Of a stretch of 64,000 nt of DNA, positions 10,233 to 20,565 are shown in pieces. Where the stretch lies: positions 806,001-870,000 of the forward strand of contig JAHEWK010000023.1 of NCBI GenBank assembly GCA_020740775.1. Direction: 5' to 3'. The stretch comes from Ilyonectria destructans. Its lineage: Eukaryota; Ascomycota; Sordariomycetes; Hypocreales; Nectriaceae. The notes below the pieces were generated by a model. That model was not told where the DNA came from and ran no database searches. It worked only from the letters and a program-made list of their open reading frames with translations. The position numbers were made by a program, and so were the translations under genes. The stretch's first letter is position 1; the number at the start of each line of letters is the position of its first letter.

Positions 10233-10492
10233 CTATTCAGATTGAATCCTACTAACATCATACAGTCTCATTTTGGCAGACCGTGCTTCAGCTGCTGAGG
10301 ATAGGATGCTGAACACTTGGAGAAATTGGCCTTCAAGCAGGCCTGTCACTGCATATACATCAGATTGGAACAGTCAGTAAAGTGAAATTGTGGGGCTTCG
10401 GGTGATTATGGAAGAACCGTACGAAACGAAAATAGCTTAGCGCAAAGGCCCTCTGGGGTGTGTCCCCCCGGGCGAAATAAAATCCATCCATC

Positions 10493-10503
10493 CATATTGA
10501 CGT
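10493..10503. repeat. Right target-site duplication of the LINE
   Basis: An exact second copy of CATATTGACGT. Because the element tail is made of CCAT units, the duplication may be 8-11 bp. Confidence 0.85.
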
Positions 10504-10723
10504 AGGGTTGTCACTTTCTGAAAACGCGGTAAGTTCTTGTGGGGCTGTTCGCTATCTTATATTCCCCCGTCGCTCTCTCTATACTCGGTGCCTGTCAGAG
10601 GATCTCCGCTGATCCACATCAAACCACTTCGCATCAGACCTTCGTTAGGACCGCCATCCGACTTTAATAATTCGTATGCATTTTCACGTGGATCGACTTC
10701 CATCGTACTAGTATCCATCCAAA
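10504..10723. other. Promoter region of the second patatin gene
   Basis: No gene. This is the right half of the intergenic region split by the LINE, directly upstream of the ATG at 10724. The open frames across 10537-10955 have no protein-like features. Confidence 0.5.
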
Positions 10724-12066
10724 ATGGCGGTACAAGACCACCACTTTTGGGTCCTGTCTCTCGGTTTGTTGAACCAGGGATCCGATTGAACTGAAAGTTG
10801 ACCTCTAATATCTTCCTAGACGGCGGCGGTGTTCGCGCGTTATCGTCTCTGATCATATTGAAACGATTAATGCGCGAGGTTGGGAAAGAACCTGCAGCAG
10901 TATTTACGGCTGCCGTTGGCACAAGCGGAGGAGGGTATGTATGGCTCGGAGACAATAATCCACCGTGCTTTGGTTTTGTGCGCGTAACTGACTGCTAGGT
11001 ATCGCTCAACTCGAAGGCTCAACGCTCTCATGATAGGAAGACTTGGCTTGGAGCTGACAGCCTACCAGCAACAGTTTCTCATTTTGTCCCGCGAGGTATT
11101 CCAGCGCCGTGAACCATGGCACATGCTTCGGGGCATTCTTAGACCTCGATATTCACATCTCCGCATGGAGGAGGAGATAAAAAAGGTGATGGAGGTCGCA
11201 ATGTTGGACCGAAATGCGCTCATGCAGGCAGCTGCAGCTGGTCACCTGCTGCGGCAAATGTAAGGCAACCCCGAGTCAATGCTCGCATCCAAGCTAAGGT
11301 CCCTAACCTGCAAAGGCATACTTACGTTGTCTGCCGCAAAGTCAACCAGAATGGAGAATTGGACCCGTTGCATACCGCCCTGAGTACGAGAGCACACACC
11401 AGCATGGCACCCACCGGCATCAACTGCGAAGTTTGGAAAGCCAGTCGAGCAACAAGTGCTACCCCAACTTACTTCCCTCCTCAAGACATCGGAACCGCGA
11501 GCTACGTGGATGGAGGCCTAGGGTTCAACAATCCCATTCAGACCATCAGTGATGAATACAGGCACCTCGGCTTCCAAGACGTAGACGAGAAACGCATCAC
11601 CTACGTCAGCATTGGTACCGGGAAGCCAAGCAACAACGAGCTTGATCGCGCAAGACAGTTCTGGCGACAACGACCCAAATCCTTCCGTTGGTCAGCGCTC
11701 CAACGGTTTCTTGCATTCCTGCCCCCACATACTCGAGGGGCCCAACTAGCTGGGTATTTGAAGGATCAGAAAGTCTGGAACGTTTTGCTTGATCTAGCCG
11801 AGGAAGAAAATGCACACCTATCATTCCAAATAGCTATGGGTCAGCACTCTCCAGGCACAAAGAGGTACTTCCGGTTTAATTGTGACAAAGAATCTGACGT
11901 GCTTGATGATGGTCGTGGTCTCTCCGACATTGCACTGGATGGATACGGGGATTTGCAGAGCATCGAAGATGTCACCAACATGTATCTTCAACGTGAGCCA
12001 GCGGAGATTGACCAATGTGTGGAACAACTACGAGCGCATGCAAGGACTATCGCGTTTGTTACCTAA
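10724..12066 (+). CDS. Patatin-like phospholipase (catalytic dyad present)
   Basis: A four-exon model that joins in frame: 10724-10763, 10820-10934, 11017-11259 (acceptor after 11016; a competing acceptor ends at 10998, same phase), and 11316-12066. The protein starts MAVQDHHFWVLSLDGGG. It carries the oxyanion loop DGGGVR (residue ~14), nucleophile elbow GTSGG (Ser ~49) and the dyad Asp in SYVDGGLGFNNP. It should be a cytosolic lipid acyl hydrolase of the iPLA2/patatin type. There are no ankyrin or TPR repeats. The length of about 380 residues fits a single-domain patatin. It runs divergently from the ankyrin-bearing patatin at 2466-4513. Confidence 0.85.
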
Positions 12067-12285
12067 CGATCCAGTTTTGGTTAGCTAATTACATGTGCTA
12101 CACACAGTAAGGAGTGATTCTTCGGCCCCAAAGGTTCCAAAACTTTTAAAATCCAAAGGATGCGGGCAAAGACCCACCTCAAAAGAGGTAATGTAGATTC
12201 TCTATGTCTGTCCTCGCGTAATTATCGAATAAATGAGGCCGCTGCGCATTATGTCTTCTCGATTCTATCATTTGCAGGCTAAGGT
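12067..12285. other. Short intergenic stretch
   Basis: Nothing recognisable was seen between the patatin stop codon and the bHLH fragment. Confidence 0.5.
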
Positions 12286-12578
12286 TCATTCATCAGGACC
12301 CATTTTCTCAATCCTCCTCAGTAGCTGCTCTCTCTCTCGCTGAAGCACTTCTTCCTTTCGCTTTAACGTCTGAATGTATTGTCTCGCCGCGTCTAGGATC
12401 TCGCCCCTGCTAACCCCGCGGCTGTCATTGCGTGCTTTGCCTCGCAGGCCCACGGACTCATCAGTGTTAGCAGAGCCACTTTCCTCACTGTCAGTCTGTG
12501 AGATTGCGGGGATCATATTTAGCAGGATTGTGTATTGTGAGTTGAGTCTGTCGCGGTACTGCTTCTCGGCTCTGTTGT
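12286..12578 (-). pseudogene. bHLH transcription factor fragment cut at a hAT end
   Basis: The minus strand encodes a basic helix-loop-helix: basic region NRAEKQYRDRLNSQY, helix 1 TILLNMIP, a 30-residue Ser/Glu-rich loop, then helix 2 and leucine heptads (VSRGEILDAARQYIQTLKR). The C-terminus ends 15 residues later. The reading frame upstream runs straight into the terminal repeat of the hAT element at 12579 without an ATG. The remaining N-terminus is not found beyond the far end of the hAT at 15604. The gene is therefore truncated at the transposon border, most likely with loss of flanking DNA. Confidence 0.7.
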
Positions 12579-12599
12579 CAAGGCTCGGAACCACTACAT

Positions 12600-12745
12600 C
12601 CACTCCACTTTGGGCCAAGTAGAGTGGATGTACGATTTTTTAGGCAATTACATAGTGGATGTAACACATATTCGACCGGAGTGGAATGGATGTACACACG
12701 TGGATTTATGAGTGGATTTATAAGTGGATTTTTGAGGCTATTTAC
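12600..12745. repeat. Left subterminal GTGGAT cluster of the hAT element
   Basis: Repeated AGTGGATG and GTGGATTTA motifs (for example near 12618, 12653, 12685, 12700, 12711 and 12723). Their reverse complements cluster at the other end (15455-15580). Such subterminal repeats are typical transposase-binding sites of hAT elements. Confidence 0.65.
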
Positions 12746-12759
12746 AGCCTCGTCTGTGC

Positions 12760-15241
12760 CTATTTAGCCTCACTTTCAGCGGTTGACACTAACTCTTCAG
12801 CCTGGTGCTGCTGTGATGAATCGTCAACCTCGCTGGCGCTTTCCTCGCCCTCCAATGGCCATTTTGACTTAGCAAGTGCCAGTACGTCGTCGCTTAGAGT
12901 CCCACAACCAGCATCTAGCTTACTTTCAAGGTGTGACTTAAACAATGGATCCAGGTCCTTGATAAGGCCAGCACGGTACCAAGAGCGTAAAACCTGACAA
13001 ATGGCGATAATCTCGGCATCTAGGTCCGTACGCAACCCCGAGACCATCTTGCCAGCAGCTGAAAATAACCTCTCACACTCGGCTGACATCGGCTGGATCG
13101 TCAGGAAGTCCAAGGCCATCCTGGATAACCGAGGATATCTGCGTTGCTTAGTGATCCAGTAACCAATTGGATCACGAACGTTGCCGTCGCTGGCCTCACG
13201 ATCCGTCTGCCACGCTTGGTACTCGTCACCAACAATAGCTGCTGCGGAGGCTGGTGTTGAGCTTGGCAGACGGCTGTTCTTCTCGAAGGGGTTGAAAAAC
13301 CGAGGTCTTCTTGCTGGTGGCTCGTCGTCGCCTCTGCTGCTGCTGGTTCTAACCTCGAGACGAGCGTAATCGGACAGCCAGACGTCGGCAACCGTCTCCT
13401 TTACCTTTTCAACCCAACTAGGCTTATGAGCCCACGTTTCATCAAACCAGTCCCAACGATAAGCTGGATGGAGCGCCATAGCCGTATAGTAGATGGGCGT
13501 CTCATCCAGCCGCCGATAATATTCATCCAGCTTATCCCAAGCAAGGTTGATTCCGATGCGGAAGTGCTCTGGATCAGGAAAGTCAGCAGCGAGCTGCTTA
13601 TATTCTTCCAGTGTGCTAAGCAGCAACTCACAGCCAAGCACCACGTCCCAGATATTGCCATAAGAGCCAGTCCAGCCTTGCTTACGCCTGCGGATGTGTC
13701 CATCACCCTCAAGCGTCTTTACCACGGTCTCAAAAACAGTCAGAATAGCCTCCAAATGGTAAAGAACCTCCCAGTCTTTGTCCGTTAGCTGATTCTCGTC
13801 TCGGAGGATGCGTGGTTTTTTCGCCAACTTGGCTTGTGTCACTTGGCCAGTATTTTTAGACCGATTTTCGTCCTCCCATTGCGCCTTATACTTGATCAGT
13901 AGGAGTTCGATAGAGGTTTTCAACCGTAGAGCCCTGCGGATCATGTAGAGTTGTGACAGCCAACGCGTGTCGTTATCGATAATTAGCTTGAGTGGTTTCT
14001 TCGATCGGAGTTTAAGGGTGGTGGCGCGATTAATTTCGTCCTGTTAGATATACCAAATTAGTATGAGACGAATAGGAATTAGTAAAACCGCGTACCCTCT
14101 GGACCTCCTTGAATAAGTAAATTAGCCGATGGCTAATACGCACATTAACTACGATATTGTGTAACTTGCCAACTGGTCCTTTTTTGCGCCATTGAGCGTA
14201 TTCAGTATCAGATAACGCTTCTGCGCCTGATAATTGCTGCTCGAACGCGCCGGCGTTTTTGCCAAATAAGAGCGCCTTGGCTGACAAGTTAATTGTGTGG
14301 CCAATACAGCGTCCTCGGCGTAGTCGGCCATCGAACCCAAGTTCAGCACCAATGACCTCCATTGCAGTATCATTGTTTTCAGCATTGTCGAGCGTGAAGT
14401 AGCCAATCTTCTCTGGACTCACGCCAAGAGTGTGTAGGACGTCGAGAACCTCCCCACCGATCGTTGAGCCGAAGTGACGATGAGCCTCTGGAACCCCAAT
14501 CATGATTTTGCATGGCCGATTCTTCTCATCTCTGAAAAAACAAGCAATGCCGTAGAGGGCAAGCTTATTTCGAGACGTCCAGCCATCAAATGAGATGTGA
14601 ATCGCTCCAGGGGAGTTCCTCAGCACTTCGATAACCGTCTGCTTGTGGCGGTTATACTCTTGAATGATCTTATATCGGACAGCCCTGGCACTCAAGTTGG
14701 CGTGTTGGATCGAAACGGAGGGACTCAAATAGTCGAAGATTTCTCGGAGGATGGGGTTCTCAGCGAAGGAAAATGACTGGTTGCTACTGACGATTAACTC
14801 GACTAGCATACGCTGAAAGTGTTGCTTATCAAAGCGTGAGATGAAGCTATTCGCGATATTCTATTCCGTAGGCTTGTTGACGTCCAGTTTCAAAACAGAG
14901 GCAATAGTCGGCTGGTTCGATTTCAGTGCGCCTTCGGATTTCAGCTGTGCTGTGCTCTTTTTCTCTCCCTCTGGTGCTGGTGTTTTGTGTTCACGCCATA
15001 GATGATTTGCCGCGTTCTGGAGACCTGAAGAGGTAAAACTCGCGATAATGGGACGATTTCCGAGGATACAGTCCTTGCAAGCCCATTTGCGTAAGCCATG
15101 ACGTTGAATATCGTAGCCAAAGTCCCACAGCCAAGAGCTAGTATCACGAGCGCGTTCTGACCAAGTCCAGCCTCTGAAATGGCGAAAAAGGCGGTCTTGG
15201 AGCTGCTGCTGTTGGCCTGGCTGGTTGGCTGACATCGTCAA
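12760..15241 (-). pseudogene. hAT transposase with one premature stop
   Basis: The exon at 15241-14863 encodes a BED-like zinc finger (WACKDCILGN, then NHLWREH). The frame continues through a single TAG (14863-14861) into 14860-14094, which carries ISFDGWTSRN, YFTLDNAENND and GRCIGHTINL. A GT-AG intron (about 14093-14038) leads to the last exon, with DNDTRWLSQ and the hATC dimerisation block (PMSAECERLFSAAGK). The TAG replaces what was probably CAG, a RIP-type C-to-T before A. Everything else is open, so one point mutation separates it from a coding-competent enzyme. Restless/Tol2-like fungal hAT families have the same domain order. Confidence 0.85.
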
Positions 15242-15604
15242 TTTTTTTTAATTTTTTTTTTTACAAAAACAAAGCAGGAAATCTGTAGAAAACGCGCTCA
15301 ATAGGGGTAGTTTCTCGTATAATGTTATAAGATTAGCTGTAGGGGTGATCGACCTCGGCTAACTTGGGTCCAGATACCTCGATTTAATAGGCAATTATAT
15401 ACAAAAATAAGTACTGTGAACCGTACAGGGTCAGGGAATATCCCACTGTACCTAAATCCACCTAAATCCACTCCATTACATCCACTTTCAGGTCCAAGTG
15501 TAGTGGATTATTACGTAATCTGAGCGCCGACAAGTGGATGTAATAGAGATGGGCCACTTATAAGTGGTCCACGTGGATTTGCCGTGTAGTGGGTCCGAGC
15601 CTTG
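15242..15604. repeat. Right subterminal region of the hAT element
   Basis: Non-coding, with AT-rich runs near the transposase start followed by repeated ATCCAC/ATCCACTT motifs up to the terminal repeat at 15604. Confidence 0.6.
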
Positions 15605-15668
15605 CCCTCATCCCTGTACAACTCTGGCCATCTATTCAAATGATAGGAGTCGGTAGAGAGCATTTTCC

Positions 15669-16613
15669 CTACTCGCCCAACAGCGTCTTGAGAACTTGAG
15701 CAGGGGTGCGTTTCGGCGCGGCTATCTCAAGGACCTCCTTGCTCGTCGTGTCAATTCCGCACTTGCCCTCCCAGGCGGTTTCCGCAGCGTGCCTGATGGA
15801 CAGGATGACATTCGGGGCCTCCTTACTTTGGGCTGCCATATACTCCACAAACGAGGTATCCTTGAAGCTGACATCCTCGACCTTGGTGCCAATGTACTCC
15901 TCAGTTAGGGCGACGATCTGGCGGCCAGAGATATTCTCCGGTCCGTTCATGACGTACTTGGCCTTGTTGTGCGGGGTGACGTCCTCGGCGACCAAGAGGT
16001 GAGCTGCGAAAATGCCCACGTCGTTGGAGTCGATGATGCCGACAGCCGCATCCTCGGAAGACATCATCCTCAGGGTCTCCTGCTTGCCGGTCTCGCGGAA
16101 CTTCTTGATTAAGGCGGCGGCAGACATAAGGACGAACTGCGTAAAGACGTTGGGCTGCAGTGAGGTCCAGCGCAGACGCTCGAATTCCGGCGAGCTCAGC
16201 AGGGCCTCGATTGCCCAGTGCGTACGGGGGTAGTAGGCCGGGCAGTCCGGACGCACGTTGGCGGCCGTGGTGGAGATGCGCACGACGTACTCGACGCCGG
16301 CGTGGAGCGCGGCGAGGTGGAACGTCGACTCCTCGGCGAAGTGGTTGGGCTCGTTGTGCGAGGCAATAAAGGCCCGGACGACGTTGTTTTCGCGGAGCCA
16401 GTCGGCCGTAATCTCAACCCACGTCTTCTCGGCGACCTCGACGCCGGGCAGTTGGGCCAGCTTCTGGGCTGCCGCGCCGCTCGAGGAACGCGTGAGGGCA
16501 AGGATGCGGTAGCCAGCAAAGGCAGTGCTGGTCTTGAGAAGCTCCGACAGGGTCTCGACCACGGCGCGGCCGGTGTTGCCAGTGGCGCCGGCGATGAGGA
16601 ATGTAGGAGCCAT
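15669..16613 (-). CDS. NmrA-like NAD(P)-binding protein
   Basis: A 314-residue single-exon protein with an N-terminal Rossmann motif GATGNTG (residues 8-14). It has the overall layout of the NmrA/HSCARG atypical short-chain dehydrogenase family: dinucleotide binding, no Tyr-x3-Lys catalytic pair visible, and an extended C-terminal lobe. Such proteins act as redox sensors or as reductases in secondary metabolism, and the sequence does not decide which. A TATA-like TATAAGTAGAG lies about 90 bp upstream of the ATG at 16613. The gene looks intact and GC-rich, unlike its transposon neighbours. Confidence 0.85.
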   Translation of the reverse strand: MAPTFLIAGATGNTGRAVVETLSELLKTSTAFAGYRILALTRSSSGAAAQKLAQLPGVEVAEKTWVEITADWLRENNVVRAFIASHNEPNHFAEESTFHLAALHAGVEYVVRISTTAANVRPDCPAYYPRTHWAIEALLSSPEFERLRWTSLQPNVFTQFVLMSAAALIKKFRETGKQETLRMMSSEDAAVGIIDSNDVGIFAAHLLVAEDVTPHNKAKYVMNGPENISGRQIVALTEEYIGTKVEDVSFKDTSFVEYMAAQSKEAPNVILSIRHAAETAWEGKCGIDTTSKEVLEIAAPKRTPAQVLKTLLGE

Positions 16614-16699
16614 GGCTGCAGGTGGTTGGATATGGATGGTAGAATGGTGGTTTGATGGTGCTGGATGAAGTAGTTTGTGTCCAAGGGTGCGACAGGGCT

Positions 16700-16712
16700 G
16701 CTCTACTTATAC
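16700..16712 (-). promoter_or_regulatory. TATA-like box of the NmrA-like gene
   Basis: Reading the minus strand, TATAAGTAGAG occurs about 90 bp before the start codon at 16613. This is inferred from sequence only. Confidence 0.4.
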
Positions 16713-16713
16713 C

Positions 16714-17535
16714 AGCGCAACCGCAGCACCACTTGCAGATGAGCACCGCTTGCAGTATGAGATGAGATTCCGGCGCTGGGATTGATGACCAATTGTCCTC
16801 CCACTTATCTCGACGAGTTTTTGGTGGCGTGAAAAGTCGGTCGGAGTTTATTCACGAGGGCCAATACACAGACGCCTCGGTGCCTGAATAAAGTTGAAGC
16901 ATTCACTCAGACGCTTATAAATAATTTGTCGTGCTCCGCAAATGCTACGCTCCAGGGGCTATCAGGTCCCCGCTTTGAGTCTCCGAGTACCGCCTGCCCC
17001 CCAGCCTTTTTCCTTTTTCCGCTTTCGTTGTCATTCACCTTGGCTTTCACTACCAGATGTTTCTTTTCCTCCACCTTTCAGTCACATCATCTCCTTGAGT
17101 GTGCTAAAGTACATGCCATGGTGAGTACTTTAGGTTATATGCACAGCTGGTTAATCACTCTAGCTATATAATTCTCCCCTCAATTGACTTGCTATTAGAC
17201 ATCTCTGAGGTCTGGGTTAATGAGAAGCTAGGTACGCCACTGGCTGTTTACGTATGAAAACACTTACTAGATGAGAATTGGTACTCTTGCCAGACTATGA
17301 ACGGATGGAACCCTCCAAACGGAGTTTGTTGGGATTTCCGGGAACAAGGAAGGTCGATAGCTGCACAAAACCACAACACCTGCGCTGTTGGTCTCCGATG
17401 TTACTCGGATTGATTTGTCATGAAGCACACGGTCTTTTTATTCAGCCCAGAGCGCCCGCATCCCCTGCCTGCTCCTGCATAGCTGTTATGTTCGTCGGGA
17501 ACTTAAACTGAGAAAGTATCATACCTGACAAGTTT
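16714..17535. other. Intergenic region without supported genes
   Basis: Pyrimidine-rich and with several short open frames that lack domain features. No element ends were recognised. Confidence 0.5.
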
Positions 17536-17537
17536 TT

Positions 17538-17738
17538 GCCATAGCGTCAGAGTTGGACCTAGTTGCGGACTTTGTAAGCTGGCTGACCGTTTTTGCCCTT
17601 TCCGTCATAACGTAGTTAGCGTTGGAGTTGCCCTGGCTACAGGCTTTGTAAGCTGGCTGACAGTTTTCGCCTTTTTAAGCTTAGTCTTCACATGGGGCCT
17701 AGCGGCGACGACGGAAATCCCCGGTCGCGAGGGGAGCG
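17538..17738 (-). repeat. Inverted copy of the bZIP promoter repeat
   Basis: Contains about two units of the 65-bp repeat found at 22100-22375, in opposite orientation (core AAGCTGGCTGACCGTTTTTG). It then continues into a copy of the bZIP gene start (CCTAGCGGCGACGACGGAAA, versus CCTAGCGGCGATGATGGAAA in the gene). It ends where the Fot relic begins near 17738. This is a duplicated and inverted promoter-plus-start fragment. Confidence 0.8.
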
Positions 17739-18552
17739 ATGGCTCTTATGCCCGTTGAGTACTAACAACCGATAGGCACCTCTTGCGCGCGACGCAGTGT
17801 GCTTGTCGAAGTGCTTGAGCCATTCTAAGCCTGTCTCGTTATCTCTCTACCCATTTCAGGTGGGTTTTATGGCCCCGTCTGCGGTAGGTCGGTCGCTGTG
17901 TACCAGCTGGCCAGGTGGTACTGACCTTCAACGACGAGAAACGGAGGTATACTCCAACCCTCCCCATTGGTGCATGTGATGACCGTCGCCCATTCCAGAT
18001 TGTCATCAGACCGCGTGCCCACCATGCCGTGGCAGATAACACCCATCATAAAGCCGGTCTCGTCGAAATCGTATAGGTCGGCGTCCTGGATACCGTACTT
18101 TGTCCTCATATTTGCCACGTGCCGTAACCAATCCTCGATAAGCTTTGTATCCTCGCAGAGGGCCCTCTAGAAGTCGTATACGCAAGAAAAGCGCGTCTTG
18201 AGCTCTTGTCGCCGTTGGACGAACCGGTATGCCCACTGCTTGACGGCGCGACGTGTCCGACGCTTCGTGAGGATGTAGTTCGCTATATCTTCCACGTCAG
18301 CAATCCGGGGCGGGAATCCTCGCCCGTCTTGGTCCAAAATGTATTTGACAATAACATCCTCCTCTATTGCTGTTAAAATCTGAGCCGCGGGCCGGCGATT
18401 GAGAAGTGCAGTTACGCCGTTCGTTATGCTACGCAAGGTCGATTCGGAGGCGTGATATAGTCTTACAGCGATGCGACGGCTGAGTTTTCTTTAGATGTTC
18501 GGATAGCGTCAATGGCTGAAATGGTTCTTGCTTCTTGTGTTTGAGCAGACAT
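17739..18552 (-). pseudogene. Fot-type (pogo/DDE_1) transposase relic
   Basis: Starts MSAQTQEARTISAIDAIRTS at 18552. It continues with a CENP-B-like helix-turn-helix (about 18436-18170, IADVEDIANYILTKRRTRRA) and the first catalytic block DLYDFDETGFMMGVI. It ends after RLLVLNGHKSH, where the family has LDGHESH, so the second catalytic Asp is Asn. In-frame stops include TAG at 18167-18169 (CAG to TAG) and TGA/TAG near 17830. At least one frameshift separates the segments. The third catalytic region is missing. Most changes are RIP-like transitions. Confidence 0.8.
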
Positions 18553-18785
18553 TGTCGTTTGGGGAGCAAACGCGTGTTGAAGTTGAAGAGGTGGTGGGTC
18601 CGGGGGGAAGTGCGCAGAACTCCAGTAAAAACCATGGCATGATATAACCATATCAATTATATTAACTTTATGCTCTAACATGTGTAGCATGTCGGCCTTC
18701 TTGTCTCTCTAGGGGCAACTCCTCCCGTCGTCTTCGTCGCGAGGTATTCTGTATCAGCCGAAACTAGCTGTTTGGAAAAGTCTTA

Positions 18786-19386
18786 CTAAACCGAAGCTTG
18801 TCCCACGATTTTCTCAACCGAAGCTTGTCCCTCCATTTGCACCATATCCTCTATATCCTTGATCCAATCGACTCTGTGCTTTACATACTGCTCGATCGTT
18901 GGCCTCAACGCAGTCTCCCCAAGCTTGAAATCATCTACTGTGCCGATCCTAAGTATACTCGCCCCTAGCAAACCTGCACCTCTCCGGTACATCAATGATC
19001 CACAAGTACTGCAAAAGAAGTTGGTCATGAGGTTCCCCTTTTGCTCGATTGTTTGTGATTGGCTGAATTGCTTGAGATTTTCTTCCCCACGAACATGTTT
19101 TAAGTAAGTATCGAGGATGACGAAACCGGAGGTAAACATCGAAGCCGTGATTTTGCGGCAGTCACTGCAGTGGCAGACAAAGGCGACAACGAAGCCTGGT
19201 TTAGATAGAGGCTGGCAACGATGAGATACGTGCGTCTTTGAGGAATTTTGACGAACTCACAAAAGAAAGTTGCACAGTACCGCAATAGCATGTCGCTGTT
19301 GCTTCTTCCTTTGTTGACCAGCCATCTTGCGCAAGGCCGGCCTGGGGGAAGAATGACCCTGTCTTATCGATTACTTCATCAGCCAT
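18786..19386 (-). CDS. GFA/CENP-V family zinc protein (formaldehyde-activating-enzyme-like)
   Basis: Two exons: 19386-19261 and 19211-18786. The intron of 49 bp joins SF to PLSKPGF. The ~184-residue protein has the three-part zinc signature of the glutathione-dependent formaldehyde-activating family: ATCYCGT, VCHCSDCRK and FFCSTCGS. The fold binds zinc and acts on glutathione adducts in studied bacterial members; the fungal substrates are unknown. The C-terminus ends with an imperfect duplication (QASVEKIVGQASV). No damaging mutations are seen. Confidence 0.85.
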
Positions 19387-19607
19387 GTTTATAGGATGAT
19401 CGGGGTGATAGGTTGAAGAGAGAGGCAATCTCCTTTGCACCTCCGTTAACAAAGTGTGAAACCTTTACTCCGATAGGTCGTGGTTTCCTGAAGGCTATGG
19501 GAATGTAATTTCACTATTTTCTCAGCTATGAGGCCATTCTATATATTTATATACCTACTGACGGCAATGGGCAATTCGTTTCGTTCCTACTTAGGCCCTT
19601 ACGGCCG

Positions 19608-19672
19608 CAACTCCGCAACTCCGCAACTCCACAGCTCCACAACTCCACAACTCCACAACTCCCACCCATTAC
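19608..19672. repeat. Minisatellite of 9-bp CAACTCC(A/G)-type units
   Basis: About seven tandem copies of a CCGCAACT/CCACAACT-type unit, lying in the intergenic space between the GFA gene and the methyltransferase relic. Confidence 0.8.
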
Positions 19673-19960
19673 CTGGTCTAAACCCAAATCTTTCTCGTGT
19701 TACATAGGCAAGATAATTTATCGGGTTGTCATTCAACCGGAATAATTAATTTGCCTTAAGTGTCACTTGTGGTATGCCACGAGGGCACTATTACATAAGT
19801 GACTCGAGATCGTACGAGAAGCTCTTGTCATCTTAGCATTGCATTGTTCCTACGGAGTAGATCCGTAATGGCAGCTCATTCCGTATTTCCGTAGAGTAAC
19901 ATTCACTCTGACCGAAATCAGCTAATACTAAGGTCTGGTCTCCCAGTCCTGTCTGGGCTT

Positions 19961-20565
19961 CGGGTCCTGGACCTCAGCTGTGGCTTTAGGTGGTTTTCTC
20001 GCTAGGCACGAAGTGCGGGCGCTTCGTCTGTTTACGCAATTGATCTGTCGCCAACATGTTCGACCAAGCGCAAGCCATGACGGAAGATCCCAACATTACA
20101 TACGAGCGGGCAGACTTGGACAGTCTGAGACTCCCAGATTCTGACGAGGGGACATACGACGTGGTGTTCAGCTCGCTTGCACTTCACTACCTCGTCCACT
20201 TCCCAGAACTAGTTAAAGTGAACCGAATGCTCAAACCCTGAGGTCCTTTCGTATTCTCTACCGAGCACCCGATTTTCACTGCACCATCTCGCCCTGAGTT
20301 CATAACAGACCCAAACTCTGGGCACGAATGATAGCCGTTGGACGATTACCAGAAGGAGGGCTTGCGACTGACAGAGTGGCAAGTCGAGGGAGTACAGAAG
20401 CAGCATCGCACTGTTGTCACGTACATCAACACGTATGTGGATGAAGGATTCGAGATAAGGGGGTTCGCTGAGCGGTACCCAACTCCAAAGGAACTAGAGA
20501 AGAGTTCCTGGCATCGGGTGTTGCATCGGCCTATATTTCTGCTGATTTCAGTCGTGAAGAAATAA
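19961..20565 (+). pseudogene. SAM-dependent methyltransferase relic with RIP-type stops
   Basis: Class I methyltransferase (Methyltransf_11 type). Motif I appears as RVLDLSCGFRWFSR, where the family has GCG, then YAIDLSP. After a frameshift come MFDQAQAMTEDP, YERADLDSLRLPD, YDVVFSSLALHYL and the C-terminal LDDYQKEGLRLTEWQ. Stops at 20003-20005 (TAG) and 20329-20334 (TGA TAG) fall where relatives carry Trp (RWAR and EWWPLDDYQ). These are TGG to TAG/TGA. Another stop, at 20239-20241, is not of RIP type. The N-terminus is absent. No element ends were found around it, so it may be a duplicated host gene caught by RIP. Confidence 0.8.

Larger units (their letters stand above)
5000..10492 (+). mobile_element. 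Intact Tad-like LINE, full length, recent insertion
   Basis: A 5.5-kb non-LTR retrotransposon with a 150-bp 5' UTR, ORF1 (5150-6460), ORF2 (6453-10232) and a 3' UTR ending in AATAAAATCCATCCATC. The 3' end is thus a short CCAT repeat rather than poly(A). Flanking copies of CATATTGACGT (4989-4999 and 10493-10503) are identical, marking target-site duplication. CAT may partly belong to the tail. Both ORFs are open with no RIP-type stops, so the insertion is young and may still be active. It lies between two divergent patatin genes. Confidence 0.92.
12579..15604 (-). mobile_element. hAT transposon, nearly intact, no target duplication
   Basis: A 3.0-kb element. The terminal repeat CAAGGCTCGGAACCACTAC at the left matches, in reverse complement at the right, CAAGGCTCGGACCCACTAC (one mismatch). 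Subterminal zones carry many GTGGAT/ATCCAC copies, which are likely transposase-binding sites. The 8-bp flanks (TCTGTTGT at left, CCCTCATC at right) do not match, so no hAT-type duplication survives. The transposase gene fills the centre. Confidence 0.85.

Noticed and set aside
10537..10955. ORFs on both strands across the start of the second patatin gene
   Set aside because: They conflict with the spliced patatin model and have no recognisable domain.
12286..12618. Complete bHLH gene starting at 12618
   Set aside because: The first codon there is TTG, and the first 13 codons lie inside the hAT terminal repeat.
16160..16746. Several long frames over the NmrA-like gene
   Set aside because: High-GC shadows of a clearly protein-like minus-strand gene.
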